Source: Leptospira stimsonii
GTDB lineage: Bacteria; Spirochaetota; Leptospiria; Leptospirales; Leptospiraceae
Assembly (NCBI RefSeq): GCF_003545885.1
Contig: NZ_QHCT01000001.1
Span: 1,554,928 to 1,618,927 of the forward strand
DNA length: 64,000 nucleotides
Direction of reading: 5' to 3'
Translations under genes and position numbers: made by a program
Notes under the pieces: generated by a model
Databases searched by the model: none
Told to the model about the DNA's origin: nothing
What the model saw: only the letters and a program-made list of their open reading frames with translations
In this document: in pieces, positions 9,301 to 17,760 of the stretch
How the letters are laid out: every line of letters starts with the position of its first letter
How positions within the stretch are numbered: the first letter of the stretch is position 1

Positions 9301-11705
9301 TCCTTGTCTCCTTTTTCCGCTTCCGGAAGCGAGAAAAGAAGCTCTCTCGCTTTTTCGGAATACAGTTTTGCGGGTTTATAGGCGGCGGATAATTTCGCTT
9401 TCTGCGCGGCTTGAATATTCAATTTCAGTAATCTTCTTTTTTCTTCGTTTTCCGTAATCAAAGAAGAGCCGGTGTTTAAATGATTCACAACGTCGAAAAT
9501 CGAATCCTCTAACGCTTTCTCATTCAAGTTTTCTAAAAGAATTCTTCCTATCTTGAGTCGAGTGGATTGTTTTTGATCTTCGCTTAATAATTCGTAACTT
9601 GCCTGTTGCACTCTGTCGTGTTGAAATCGAAATAGAATCGTCTTCGCGATCTGAAAGTTCTTCTCTTTGTTTTCTTCGACTTCCTCCATGGAATCCACTA
9701 ATCGATAATTGTCTCCGTAAGGAACGATTAGTTCTTCTTCCATCGTTTCCATGATGGCCGCCGCGGTCTCTTTTAAAGTGGCGCCCAGAATTTTGGACTG
9801 GACTCCTAAATCGAAGTTGCTACCGATACAAGACGCTAATTTTAAAGTTTCTTGGGTGCGAGGGGAAAGTTTTTTAATTCTTCTAACTAAAAGTTCTACA
9901 ACGTTATCCGAAATGTCTGTGTTTTTTATTTTTTCGAGATTCCAAATCCACTTCCCTGAAAAAGTTGAATCTCCTTTTTTGTAGGAGATGATTTCTTCTT
10001 TGGATAATTGTTTTAGAAGTTCGTTGATGAAGAAGGGATTTCCTCTCGTCTTCGAATAAACGATTTCGGCGAAATTCATCGTCTCTTCCGCGGAACTTCG
10101 AAGGCTGTCCGCCAAAAGTTCGTTTACGTTCTGTAGACTCAAGGGTTTGAGAAGAATTTTGTCTAATCGGAAACCTTCTTTTTCCAAACCCGAGACGAGA
10201 GTGGAGAACGGATGTGTGGAATCCACTTCGTTGTCCCTATACGCCAACATTAAGAAAAGATAATTTACGGAAACGTCTTCTATTAAATTTTTTACCAACT
10301 CCAGTGAAGATGCGTCCGCCCATTGTAAGTCGTCGAGAAAGATCGCTAAAGGATGTTCCTGGTTTGCGAATATTTTGATGAAGTTCTGAAATACCAAATA
10401 AAAACGGTTGGCGTTTTCCTGCGCACCGAGTTCGGTAACTGCGGTTTGAGGGCCGATGATAAATTCAAGTTCGGGTAATACGTCTGTGATTACTTTTCCG
10501 TTGCTTCCTAACGTATCTTTGATTTTATTTTTCCAGTCTTCGATTCGTTCGGGGGATTCTGTTAGGATTTGTTCGATCAGATTGGAAAAAACCTGAATGA
10601 TCGCGCTGAAAGGAACGTTCCGATTGTATTGATCGAATTTACCGGAAACAAAATATCCCTTCGATTCGGTGAGCGGTTTGTTGATTTCCTTGACGAGAGA
10701 AGATTTTCCGACTCCGGAATAACCTGCGATCAATACTACGCTCGTTCTTCCCGTATCGGTTACTCTCTTGAATTCGCCTAACAACGACTGTATGTATTCT
10801 TCTCTTCCGTATAACTTTTGCGGAATCTTAAATTCTTGCGAATAATCCTTGGAGCCTAACGCGAAAGCGGGAACGTCTCCTACTTCGAGCCATTTTTGCT
10901 GAACGGTTTCTAAATCCGCCTTCAAACCTTCCGAAGTCTGGTAGCGATCCTCAGCGGTTTTCGAAAGCAATTTTAGAACGATTTGAGAAAGGGCTTCCGG
11001 GATTTCAATTCTGAGTTTGCGAGGATCGACGGGGGATTTCGCGAGATGAAAGTGGACGAGTTCCAAAAGATCTTCGCTTTCGAACGGAAGTTTCCCGGTG
11101 ATGAGTTCGTAGAACGTGATTCCCAAGGAATAAAAATCGCTTCTGTAATCGACGGAACGATTCATTCTTCCCGTTTGTTCGGGGGACACGTAGTGGATGC
11201 TCCCTTCGAGTCGATTCGGATTGGACCAGGAAGTTTCTTCTTTGGAAAGACGGGTGGAAATCCCGAAGTCCACGATTCTTAAAACGCTTCCCTCCGGATT
11301 GAAGATGATATTGTCCGGTTTTAAATCCTTGTGTATTACCTTTTTATTATGTATTTCGCCGAGTCTTTCCGTTAGATCGATCGCAATTTTGAAAAAGTCC
11401 TTGAGGTTGACCGGTTTTTTACCGGAAAAATGTTTTAGGGTTCCTCCCGGAACAAACTCCAATACGAGGATAAAGCCTTCCGGAATTTTTTCCATCGCAA
11501 ATGCGTGGATCATTTTTTCCGAAGCGAGATAATTCAAGATTTCGAATTCGTTTCTCAAATTTACGACAGCCGGATGCAGTTCGTCCAGGATGGGAATGTA
11601 TTTGACGACTACCTGCGCCCCGTCCTTCGTTCGAACGGCTTTGTAAACTTCCGTCGACGAATCCGAATTCATTCTTTCTTTTAGATCATAGCCTTCAATT
11701 TTCAT
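6351..11705 (-). CDS. Ser/Thr kinase-ATPase-GAF-SpoIIE phosphatase multidomain signalling protein
   Basis: 1784 residues from ATG 11705; the open frame continues upstream but would run into the KAS III gene. Domains: Ser/Thr kinase 1-270 (Lys35, HKDLKPDN 125-132, DFG 146-148); AAA-type ATPase/STAND-like module from about 298, Walker A GYSGVGKS 327-334, with LAIFLDDLQWAD as Walker B; a long TPR-like helical region to about 1350; GAF 1360-1508; coiled coil to about 1550; SpoIIE/RsbU PP2C phosphatase 1569-1784 with metal-binding Asp in SGDFYW, DCTGHG, TTDG and RDDIT. All catalytic residues appear present. The phosphatase domain occupies the SiaA role next to siaB and siaC. The kinase-ATPase-GAF architecture is known in large sensor kinases; here the output end is a phosphatase, not a histidine kinase. 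Confidence 0.93.
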   Translation of the reverse strand: MKIEGYDLKERMNSDSSTEVYKAVRTKDGAQVVVKYIPILDELHPAVVNLRNEFEILNYLASEKMIHAFAMEKIPEGFILVLEFVPGGTLKHFSGKKPVNLKDFFKIAIDLTERLGEIHNKKVIHKDLKPDNIIFNPEGSVLRIVDFGISTRLSKEETSWSNPNRLEGSIHYVSPEQTGRMNRSVDYRSDFYSLGITFYELITGKLPFESEDLLELVHFHLAKSPVDPRKLRIEIPEALSQIVLKLLSKTAEDRYQTSEGLKADLETVQQKWLEVGDVPAFALGSKDYSQEFKIPQKLYGREEYIQSLLGEFKRVTDTGRTSVVLIAGYSGVGKSSLVKEINKPLTESKGYFVSGKFDQYNRNVPFSAIIQVFSNLIEQILTESPERIEDWKNKIKDTLGSNGKVITDVLPELEFIIGPQTAVTELGAQENANRFYLVFQNFIKIFANQEHPLAIFLDDLQWADASSLELVKNLIEDVSVNYLFLMLAYRDNEVDSTHPFSTLVSGLEKEGFRLDKILLKPLSLQNVNELLADSLRSSAEETMNFAEIVYSKTRGNPFFINELLKQLSKEEIISYKKGDSTFSGKWIWNLEKIKNTDISDNVVELLVRRIKKLSPRTQETLKLASCIGSNFDLGVQSKILGATLKETAAAIMETMEEELIVPYGDNYRLVDSMEEVEENKEKNFQIAKTILFRFQHDRVQQASYELLSEDQKQSTRLKIGRILLENLNEKALEDSIFDVVNHLNTGSSLITENEEKRRLLKLNIQAAQKAKLSAAYKPAKLYSEKARELLFSLPEAEKGDKELWSKEYEIAYSVHKELAEVLYLNGNFEESQEMIQTILKQAKTPVEQAEAYNLLMIEYSAQGKFDLAMPTVIKALKPLGIEIPTSNFDKVVDKEIEEVRKNLKNRSVTSLLDEPLMTDANHIWAVNLLISAIPMAYNKEPALFPVICLKMANLLLKYGNLSDSYGYSCYGMVLVGKLSDYKAAYDFCELAVKLSEKYMNSGGYTKAANILANYSSSFVKHLKFSEEVNIKCVQAALDSGEFLHGSYAAMNDASNVLFQGKNLEILKPKINQLLKFVRKVKNNLAIDTILGTTLILYNLRGETGGHLDFSSNEYQEKEYIDLCNDHQSLAPICTFKVMKIRSLLMYGEYQLALQEAEEANGMILYLGGQYGPWEHNFLYSLALAANYKKVTPDKKKEYLKKIRENQKQLLALADSCPENFYHKHLLVEAELARLEYKNWKAARTYEAAIREARKNEFPNDEALACEMAATFWLSKGSIKIAGEFINEAFHRYGLWGANLKQSMLKSKYPEFIRERGTGTIRTHRTISTTTAAATEVYSGQTLDLQSVLKSSTAISGEIKLENLLDKLMKIVIENAGAQRGVLILKKEGRLYVEAEGSITKDDVDVLTGIPLGNSKNLPISLIYYVERTKENLVLRNANQDEKFNKDEYIKNSKTKSVLCTPVIKQGEISGILYLENNLSEGAFTSDRLQIMNILSSQAAISIDNALLYSNMEEKVRERTRELAQANADLGLKNQHITDSITYSLNIQQAILPSETLLAKNLKEQFVLFRPKDIVSGDFYWFSKKEGSIFLAAVDCTGHGVPGALMSMIGNTLLNQIVNEAGIKDPGKVLEHLNKNVRQALKQDSLDTNSVDGMDICFCRIETDKVYFAGAKRPLYFSRDGKIEEIKGDRHSIGGRQKEDSRTYTTHEVKLDKGKPTMFYLTTDGYMDQPNPQRQRIASKGLIAQLHGVSPLPANEQKERLAAFLDGHQAGESQRDDITLIGFRI

Positions 11706-11739
11706 ATCTGTTTTATTTCCCGTTTTTTTCTCTCTTTCT

Positions 11740-12714
11740 TCAGAGACGAAATAGGAGTCCTCCCCAATAAAATCCTCCGCCGACGGCCGGAGTGAGGAAT
11801 ACGTCTCCTTTTTTGAATTTTCCTTTATAATAAAATTCTGATAGAACAATCGGAATGGAAGCCGCGGATGTGTTTCCTACACGTTCAAAGTTCATGAGAA
11901 TTTTTTCTCTTGGGAACTTCGTCCTTTTGAGAACGTCTTGAACCACAACGTCCGTTCCGGGGTGTGGGACCACCCAATCGATGTCGTCTATCGTCAGTCC
12001 GTTTTTTTCCAGGAGTTGATCCATGGATTTGAGTGTGAGATCCGCCGCATTTGTGACAAGTTCCGGATAACTCTTCACATAACTCTGAGGAGGTGGTCCT
12101 GTGACGATGATTCCGGAAAGGTCTCCGTCGTCTTGTAAGAATGAATCGATGATTCCAAAATTCTTATCCCCTGTAAATTCTAAGAAGGCACCGGCCGCCG
12201 CGTCTCCCGCGGTGAATTCTCCGTAACCTCCCATGCGTGTTCGTACGGAAAATCGTTCGCTTCCGATGACCAACGCATTCTTAAATTTGCCGGAACTTAA
12301 AAACGCGGAAGCCGTTTGAACTCCGTGGACGAATCCGGTGCAGGCAGTACTTACGTCGAAGGCGAGCGCATTTTTTGTTCCCGATAATTTGGATGCTTGC
12401 GGGGCGAGATCGGGAAGAAAGTAACGATCGGTCCAGTTTGCAAGAATGTAGAGATCCACGTCCTCCGGCTTTTTCCCTGCGTCTTTCAGAGCCATCTCGG
12501 CCACTTTCGCCGCCATATACATAGGCGTTTCTTTCTCATTGGCTCTTCTTCTTTCGTTGACTCCGATATTTCCGATGACTGCTTTTTCCGCGGGGTGCAT
12601 TTCGGGAAATTTCAACCGCGAACGGATTTCTTCATTCGTCACGATCGTTTCTGGAAAATAATGACCAAAACCGGTGATTCTCACTCCGTTGCTTGTTAGA
12701 TTTTTTCCGCTCAT
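11740..12714 (-). CDS. 3-oxoacyl-ACP synthase III (KAS III/FabH-like)
   Basis: 324 residues, the usual KAS III length. The Cys-His-Asn triad is present: Cys125 (VSTACTGF), His251 (VPHPGTDVV, in place of the common HQAN) and Asn281 (VGNTSAAS). The family condenses an acyl-CoA primer with malonyl-ACP or a related acyl donor. The non-canonical HPGTD segment suggests a specialised branch, not the housekeeping FabH. It lies 34 nt downstream of the CoA-transferase gene and 34 nt upstream of the giant kinase/phosphatase gene, so co-transcription with the signalling genes is likely. Confidence 0.88.
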   Translation of the reverse strand: MSGKNLTSNGVRITGFGHYFPETIVTNEEIRSRLKFPEMHPAEKAVIGNIGVNERRRANEKETPMYMAAKVAEMALKDAGKKPEDVDLYILANWTDRYFLPDLAPQASKLSGTKNALAFDVSTACTGFVHGVQTASAFLSSGKFKNALVIGSERFSVRTRMGGYGEFTAGDAAAGAFLEFTGDKNFGIIDSFLQDDGDLSGIIVTGPPPQSYVKSYPELVTNAADLTLKSMDQLLEKNGLTIDDIDWVVPHPGTDVVVQDVLKRTKFPREKILMNFERVGNTSAASIPIVLSEFYYKGKFKKGDVFLTPAVGGGFYWGGLLFRL

Positions 12715-12748
12715 TTATTTCCCCTAAGTAAATTCGAATTTTATTTTA

Positions 12749-14536
12749 TTATGGAAGTCTTGTATATACCATAAATTGTTCTATGTAAATCTTTTCCGGG
12801 TCCAATTCTCTTAAAACGGTCAGTTCCTCCGCGGTCACCGGTTTTTCTTCTTGAAGAGTAAGGTCCTCATCTGGGGGAAGCCAAGAAGTATAACGAAGAA
12901 CGGCCTCATCCGGTTCCATTTCCTCGTCCGAAGGAGGGGCGATCCAATGTGTGAATTCGAAAACGTGGTCCGAGTTCGGTTGTCTCTGAAACCTACCGAA
13001 TTGGCAAATCGCTTCCATGACTCGATCACCCACTGAAGTAATGTAATTTACTTTTTTTACGAATCTTCCTCGATTTGCTTTCGCTACCACGATACAATCC
13101 GCACTCGCCGCGATGTCGTTTGCGCCTCCGGAACCGACGAGAAATTTTCCTTTGGTTGTTCTGGTTGAATTGATGTTCCCGAACCAATCCACTTCCGCCG
13201 CGCCCAAAACTCCAAGACAATGATCCGGAACCACCGTTCCTAAAATACTCGTGATGTCCGATAACATCGTACAATCTTTCGTATGCAATTGGCTGAATAA
13301 AAATACGTCTCCGGTATGAGGTTTCATGGAATAGAATCCCAGTTCCGTGATGACCTGCACTTGGATTCCCTCCTTTTCCAAAAAATGAGCGGCCGTCCAA
13401 GCAGAAATATGCGCGGCTCCGATTCCCGCAAGAATCGTCTTGTATCCTTTTGTCTTTACGTATTCTTGAATCGCCCTTGCGGCAAGGATGATCATCTGTT
13501 CGGAATCGTTTACCGTCTTCGGGTCTTCCAGTTTGAGCGCCTTGTTTTCCTCTGGAATCTGCTTCAATCTTCTGAGACGAGTTTTTCCCAAACGATCCAA
13601 ATATTCCGCGTGTCCTCCGGGAAGATTTACGAAATCCGAATACCATTTTTCCGCCTTGGAAGGTACGTTCGCCGCTTCATTGGCTTCGATTTGAAATTCG
13701 TAATCGTCGAGATAGGTGGAAAGTCCTTCGAACACGGAAATTCCCGGAAGATTTAATACGCGAAGAGATTGTGGATGCGCGCCGAACTCAGCAACGGAAA
13801 GACCTACGATTCGGTTTCCCGGAATGGTAACTAGTTCCGGAGGAATCGAACCTTTCGGAACGATTCGTTCCACGGTTGCGATGACTCCTTGTTTTGCCGC
13901 GAGCGCTCCCCAATAACCTTCTCCGCTCGGAGGACAGAGAACAAGATTTCCGTCTTCGTCCCCGATGACCGCGTGTAACAAAGTGTAGTCGGGGTTTAAA
14001 GGAAGAATGTAGGCTAGATCCGTTCCTTTTTTACCTTTATAATCCTGAGTATAAGGAAGATTTTCATTTTGCGAAACGTTTTGTGGATCCGGAAACAGAA
14101 AAGCAGTTTTGCCTAACTTATCCAAGATCATATCGCTTCCCAAAAGAGAATTTGTAATAAATCCGGGAAGACGCATCGCTCCGGCCATCAGTCTTTGTAC
14201 TAGACTCAAGAGAGACCAGAGTTCGAGTTCGAACGGAGTTCCGTCCAAGAGGTTGGAGTAGAGAGAATTCGGAGAAGGTTTCGGATAGTTGTCGCCCGCA
14301 AAACCTGTGATCATTTTTTTTACGATCTTGGAAATCGTGAGCGCGTGCGCGCTCGAATGAATCCCCGCCATGCTGATCGTAAATTCCGGACTCGTGTATT
14401 GAAAGCAACGCGCAAGAGAATAGATGAGCGCGTTGGGTCTGGACATCGTCGCGGAAAGATGAAGCGACATTCCGGGCTTCACGATTTCTCGGATCATCTC
14501 ATCCGGGTTTGTAAAGATCTTCTTGTTTGCTTCCAA
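12749..14536 (-). CDS. Family I CoA-transferase-like protein, fused alpha and beta halves
   Basis: 595 residues, with two Rossmann-like CoA-transferase halves in one chain: alpha half about 1-300 (SLHLSATMSRPNALIY, VIGDEDGNLVLCPP) and beta half about 345-560 (LGVLGAAEVDWFGNINSTRT, GSGGANDIAASADCIVV). The beta half resembles glutaconate/IpdB-type subunits. I do not see the SENG-type catalytic Glu motif, so it may act as an acyl-CoA hydrolase or ring-opening type enzyme; this is uncertain. First gene of the minus-strand operon leading into KAS III and the Sia-like signalling genes. Confidence 0.8.
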   Translation of the reverse strand: MEANKKIFTNPDEMIREIVKPGMSLHLSATMSRPNALIYSLARCFQYTSPEFTISMAGIHSSAHALTISKIVKKMITGFAGDNYPKPSPNSLYSNLLDGTPFELELWSLLSLVQRLMAGAMRLPGFITNSLLGSDMILDKLGKTAFLFPDPQNVSQNENLPYTQDYKGKKGTDLAYILPLNPDYTLLHAVIGDEDGNLVLCPPSGEGYWGALAAKQGVIATVERIVPKGSIPPELVTIPGNRIVGLSVAEFGAHPQSLRVLNLPGISVFEGLSTYLDDYEFQIEANEAANVPSKAEKWYSDFVNLPGGHAEYLDRLGKTRLRRLKQIPEENKALKLEDPKTVNDSEQMIILAARAIQEYVKTKGYKTILAGIGAAHISAWTAAHFLEKEGIQVQVITELGFYSMKPHTGDVFLFSQLHTKDCTMLSDITSILGTVVPDHCLGVLGAAEVDWFGNINSTRTTKGKFLVGSGGANDIAASADCIVVAKANRGRFVKKVNYITSVGDRVMEAICQFGRFQRQPNSDHVFEFTHWIAPPSDEEMEPDEAVLRYTSWLPPDEDLTLQEEKPVTAEELTVLRELDPEKIYIEQFMVYTRLP

Positions 14537-15108
14537 TGATTCTATGTTTCCCGGATCAGTATGAATATTCTGATTTTGTTTCCTATCCGCAGAGAGTTTT
14601 CTTTCTCGGAGTACTACGAGAAAAAGAGAAAATTCATTACAGACAATGTGGAGTTTTTCAAAATCCTAAGTTTTTTCTTTCGATTCTTTTTCAACAAACA
14701 CCGAGTAGATTTTGGTGTGTCTCAATGGTGGAAAGATCTTCCTTGGAGAAGGCACTCTAGCAAGAACTTTTTGAAGGAGAATTCAAAAACCATCCTCGGT
14801 TATAAAGAATCACTCGATGAAAACTTTCTTTTTAAAAAGCTTCTTCAGCGGGCAATTAATTTTATAAACAGAGTAAAGCAAGTAGGGATCGTTCCTTCAT
14901 CCTCGATTGAGAAAGAGATCGGAAGACCAACTCGAAGTCGGCTTCCCTTTCGATTCAAGACCGGGCTTTTAAAAACCGAAACTCTAAAGAGGAAAATCCT
15001 TTTTAGAAAGTGCGAGGAAATCCGGTTCCGAGCATCGGAAGGGATGAGAAACGGATTTCACCCGAGTCATTATGTCCCGATTCGCTTTATAATATTAAAA
15101 AACCCTTT
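14537..15108. other. Divergent intergenic region, no gene seen
   Basis: 572 bases between divergent genes; it must hold promoters for the CoA-transferase operon (minus) and the thioesterase gene (plus). An open frame at 14561-15112 exists but has low-complexity Phe/Lys/Arg-rich composition and no start signal, so I do not call it. Confidence 0.4.
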
Positions 15109-15981
15109 ATGACTGATATCCAAATCGAATTTCCGAAAACGTACCACTTCTCGACCGAGTTGTCGATCCGCAAAACGGATCTTGCTTTGGATATTCACGT
15201 TTCCTTCGCTTCGATTTTGGATCTGGTCATGGAAGCGCATTTGCAGTTTTTCCAATATCTCGGTTTTTCCGTTACGAACATTTACGGAAAGAGCATCATC
15301 TTCGCGAACGCGGGTATCTTATATCAGGGAGAATTGCTCTACAACGATCAGGTAAAGATCGATGTCGTTTTAGAAAATTTGGGAGAGAAGTCGTTCGATC
15401 TCTACTTCCGCATATCAAAGGATCAGCGAAGAGAGAAAGTTTCTCTTATAAAAATTCGGGTTCTTTTTTTCGATTATTCGATTCGAAAGGTTGTGCCCGT
15501 TCCGGAAGGATTTAGAAAAAAGTTTTCGGACGGAAAAATTCCTTCCTATCCTTCTCCTCCGGTCGGTGAGACGGAGAACGGGGGAGTCACCCCGTCCACC
15601 ACTCAAGTGCGAACCTTTGATAAGTTGGAAGTTTGGAAACTCGCCCACAATCTAATCTTAAAAGTTTATAAACTCGGAAATCAATTGGAAGGATCCCGAG
15701 TCAAGGATCACGTGCAACTTCTGGAACATTTACGATCGGTTGCAACCCTCTTGCCGGTTTCCATCGCGGGCGCGTGGGGAAGTCGGATTCTTTCTCAGAA
15801 GATCAAAAATATTCTGAAAGCGAAGGTTCATCTTGAGGAACTTCGGTATCTTTTTATTCTGATGGAGGATCTGAAAGTCGCTTCCGTCGCAAGAGAACTT
15901 GCGGATTTGGAAGTGATCAACGGTCACCTGAAAAAATATCTCGTTCGAGTCAGAAACGGAAAGACGAGAAAAATATCTTAA
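15109..15981 (+). CDS. Thioesterase (hotdog) fused to a four-helix-bundle S23-like domain
   Basis: 290 residues from ATG 15109. Residues 1-140 resemble 4-hydroxybenzoyl-CoA-type acyl-CoA thioesterases (VSFASILDLVMEAHLQFF, GILYQGELLYNDQVKIDV). A Pro/Thr-rich linker (about 143-165) leads to a C-terminal domain starting FDKLEVWKLAHNLILKVYKL, characteristic of the four-helix bundle proteins related to those encoded in 23S rRNA intervening sequences. The combination is unusual. The SDR gene follows after 30 nt, so the two are probably co-transcribed. Acyl-thioester hydrolysis is inferred from fold only; I see no clear catalytic Asp motif. Confidence 0.8.
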   Translation: MTDIQIEFPKTYHFSTELSIRKTDLALDIHVSFASILDLVMEAHLQFFQYLGFSVTNIYGKSIIFANAGILYQGELLYNDQVKIDVVLENLGEKSFDLYFRISKDQRREKVSLIKIRVLFFDYSIRKVVPVPEGFRKKFSDGKIPSYPSPPVGETENGGVTPSTTQVRTFDKLEVWKLAHNLILKVYKLGNQLEGSRVKDHVQLLEHLRSVATLLPVSIAGAWGSRILSQKIKNILKAKVHLEELRYLFILMEDLKVASVARELADLEVINGHLKKYLVRVRNGKTRKIS

Positions 15982-16011
15982 TATTCTAATATTCGATCTT
16001 TGGAGAATTCT

Positions 16012-16770
16012 ATGAAAGACAAAGTCGCGATTGTGACCGGAGGAAGCACAGGAATCGGGAAGGCCGTCGTTCAAGAATTCGTAACCCGGGGAGCGAAGGT
16101 CGTTTTTTGCGGCAGAAGATCCGAAGAGGGAAAAAAAGTAGAATCCGAAATCCGATCGAAAGGCGGAGACGTCCTCTTTGTCGCCTGCGACGTAACTTCC
16201 GGAGAACAAGTAAAGAACGCGGTTCATTTCACGATCGAAAAATACGGTCGATTGGATTTTGGAATCAACAACGCGGGGATCATGGGAGAAAACCATCTTT
16301 TGCACGAATATCCGGAAGACGTTTGGGATAAAGTCGTGAACGTGAATCTCAAAGGAGCTTGGCTCTCGATGAAATATCAAATTCCGGAAATTCTTAAAGT
16401 CGGAGGAGGGGCCGTAGTAAACGTATCTTCGATTTCGGGAATCAACGGAGTTGTGGGAATCAATCCGTATTCCGCGGCGAAACACGGAATCATCGGGTTG
16501 ACCAAAAGTGCCGCATTGGAATACGCAAAGAAGAACATACGTATCAACGCAATTTGTCCCGGCGCGGTAAAGACTGAAATTTTGGACGAGCTCTTTCATC
16601 TTGCAAAGGATCCGCTGGAGGCCGAAAAACAACTCGTCAAACTTCATCCTCTTCATCGCATCGCGACTCCCGAAGAAGTCGCCAAAGTCGCCGTCTGGCT
16701 CTGTAGCTCCGACGCTTCCTTTATCACGGGCACGGCGCTTCCGGTCGACGGCGGTTATTCCGCCAAATAA
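16012..16770 (+). CDS. Short-chain dehydrogenase/reductase
   Basis: 252 residues, classical SDR. Cofactor motif TGGSTGIG (9-16), NNAG motif (INNAGIMG), catalytic Ser (VNVSSISG) and Tyr-Lys (NPYSAAKHG), and the C-terminal FITGTALPVDGGYSAK typical of the FabG/glucose-dehydrogenase-like subgroup. ATG 16012 has GGAG at 16002-16005; the TTG at 16000 is too close to that site. Likely NAD(P)-dependent; substrate unknown. Co-transcribed with the upstream thioesterase fusion. Confidence 0.9.
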   Translation: MKDKVAIVTGGSTGIGKAVVQEFVTRGAKVVFCGRRSEEGKKVESEIRSKGGDVLFVACDVTSGEQVKNAVHFTIEKYGRLDFGINNAGIMGENHLLHEYPEDVWDKVVNVNLKGAWLSMKYQIPEILKVGGGAVVNVSSISGINGVVGINPYSAAKHGIIGLTKSAALEYAKKNIRINAICPGAVKTEILDELFHLAKDPLEAEKQLVKLHPLHRIATPEEVAKVAVWLCSSDASFITGTALPVDGGYSAK

Positions 16771-16938
16771 TTTTCTTTTCTAAACGAAACAAAGAGAAAG
16801 GAATTCGAAATCAGGAATTCTTCTTTGGATCGTTTTGAAAAAACTGACCTGGCGAAGATTTGTTCTTGAATACCTTCGCTGACACATTTTTATAATAGTT
16901 TTACGGAAATTCCTTCGAAATTCCGCACTTTCTTCTTC

Positions 16939-17760
16939 ATGATTATTCATTATTTTGGAATTACGGAAAAAGGAAACTTTCGTTCGCATAACGAGGATTC
17001 CATGTATGTTTCCGGCGAGATCGTCGCCGGGACGGTTTCCGGTTCTTTCGGTTCCACGGGCATCCGCGATTCTTCCCATTCTCCTTTGATTCTCGCGCTC
17101 GCGGACGGAATGGGAGGTCATACCTCCGGCGAAATTGCAAGCCGTCTAACGTTGGAAAAACTCGCCTGGATGGAAAGAGCGATCCAACCTCTGGAAGAAC
17201 TTCCCCGAGCCGGTTGGCAGAATCTTTTCCGGAAGATCAACAACGAAATCAACGAACACGCGTTACAGACCGGTAAACTCGGAATGGGGACGACCCTAGT
17301 CGGAGCTCTTTTCGGAAGAAGGAAGGTTCTTGTGTTCAATATGGGGGACAGCAGAGCCTATCATTTTTCCTCCCGAGGGATTCATAAGATTACAGTGGAT
17401 CATTCCTTTTCGGATTCTGTCCGCGGAGGAAGTCATAGCTCCAGGAGTTATATCACGAGTTGTATCGGCGGAGGAACGACCGATCTTCAGATGGATCTTT
17501 TTGATATTACGAATTCCTTAAGTGAAGGAGACCGGATTCTTCTTTGTACCGACGGACTTACGGACGTAATCAAAATCGACGATTTGGAGGAGATTCTTAA
17601 GAACGCGACTAACGTAAAAGAAGCTTGTTCTCATCTTGCGGAAGAAGCGAATCTGAGAATGACAAGGGATAACACATCCGTCATCGTGATCGAAGTCAAG
17701 GAGATGGCTCTCTCCCACGCCGAACCGTGGAAACTTACCCCAAGCGAAAGAAAACGGTAA
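16939..17760 (+). CDS. PP2C-type Ser/Thr protein phosphatase (Stp1-like)
   Basis: 273 residues, stand-alone PP2C. Motifs in order: RSHNEDSMYV (metal Asp), LADGMGGHTSGEIAS, GTTLVGALF, NMGDSRAYHF, LLCTDGLTDVI and TRDNTSVIVIEV. All metal ligands are present, so an active phosphatase is expected. About 20 residues (near 30-50) are inserted before the DGMGGH motif. Its 3' end overlaps by 26 nt, tail to tail, the second SiaB-like kinase gene, an arrangement that could make expression of the two antagonistic. Substrate is inferred only by proximity. Confidence 0.9.
   Translation: MIIHYFGITEKGNFRSHNEDSMYVSGEIVAGTVSGSFGSTGIRDSSHSPLILALADGMGGHTSGEIASRLTLEKLAWMERAIQPLEELPRAGWQNLFRKINNEINEHALQTGKLGMGTTLVGALFGRRKVLVFNMGDSRAYHFSSRGIHKITVDHSFSDSVRGGSHSSRSYITSCIGGGTTDLQMDLFDITNSLSEGDRILLCTDGLTDVIKIDDLEEILKNATNVKEACSHLAEEANLRMTRDNTSVIVIEVKEMALSHAEPWKLTPSERKR

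Noticed and set aside
11706..11849. 48-residue extension of the giant signalling protein
   Set aside because: It would overlap the KAS III 3' end by 110 bases; the kinase domain begins right at ATG 11705.
14561..15112. 183-residue open frame upstream of the thioesterase
   Set aside because: Phe/Lys/Arg-rich low-complexity composition, no start signal and no recognisable domain; overlaps the promoter region.
15730..16656. 308-residue minus-strand frame across the SDR gene
   Set aside because: Antisense shadow of two well-supported plus-strand genes with Phe/Arg-rich composition.
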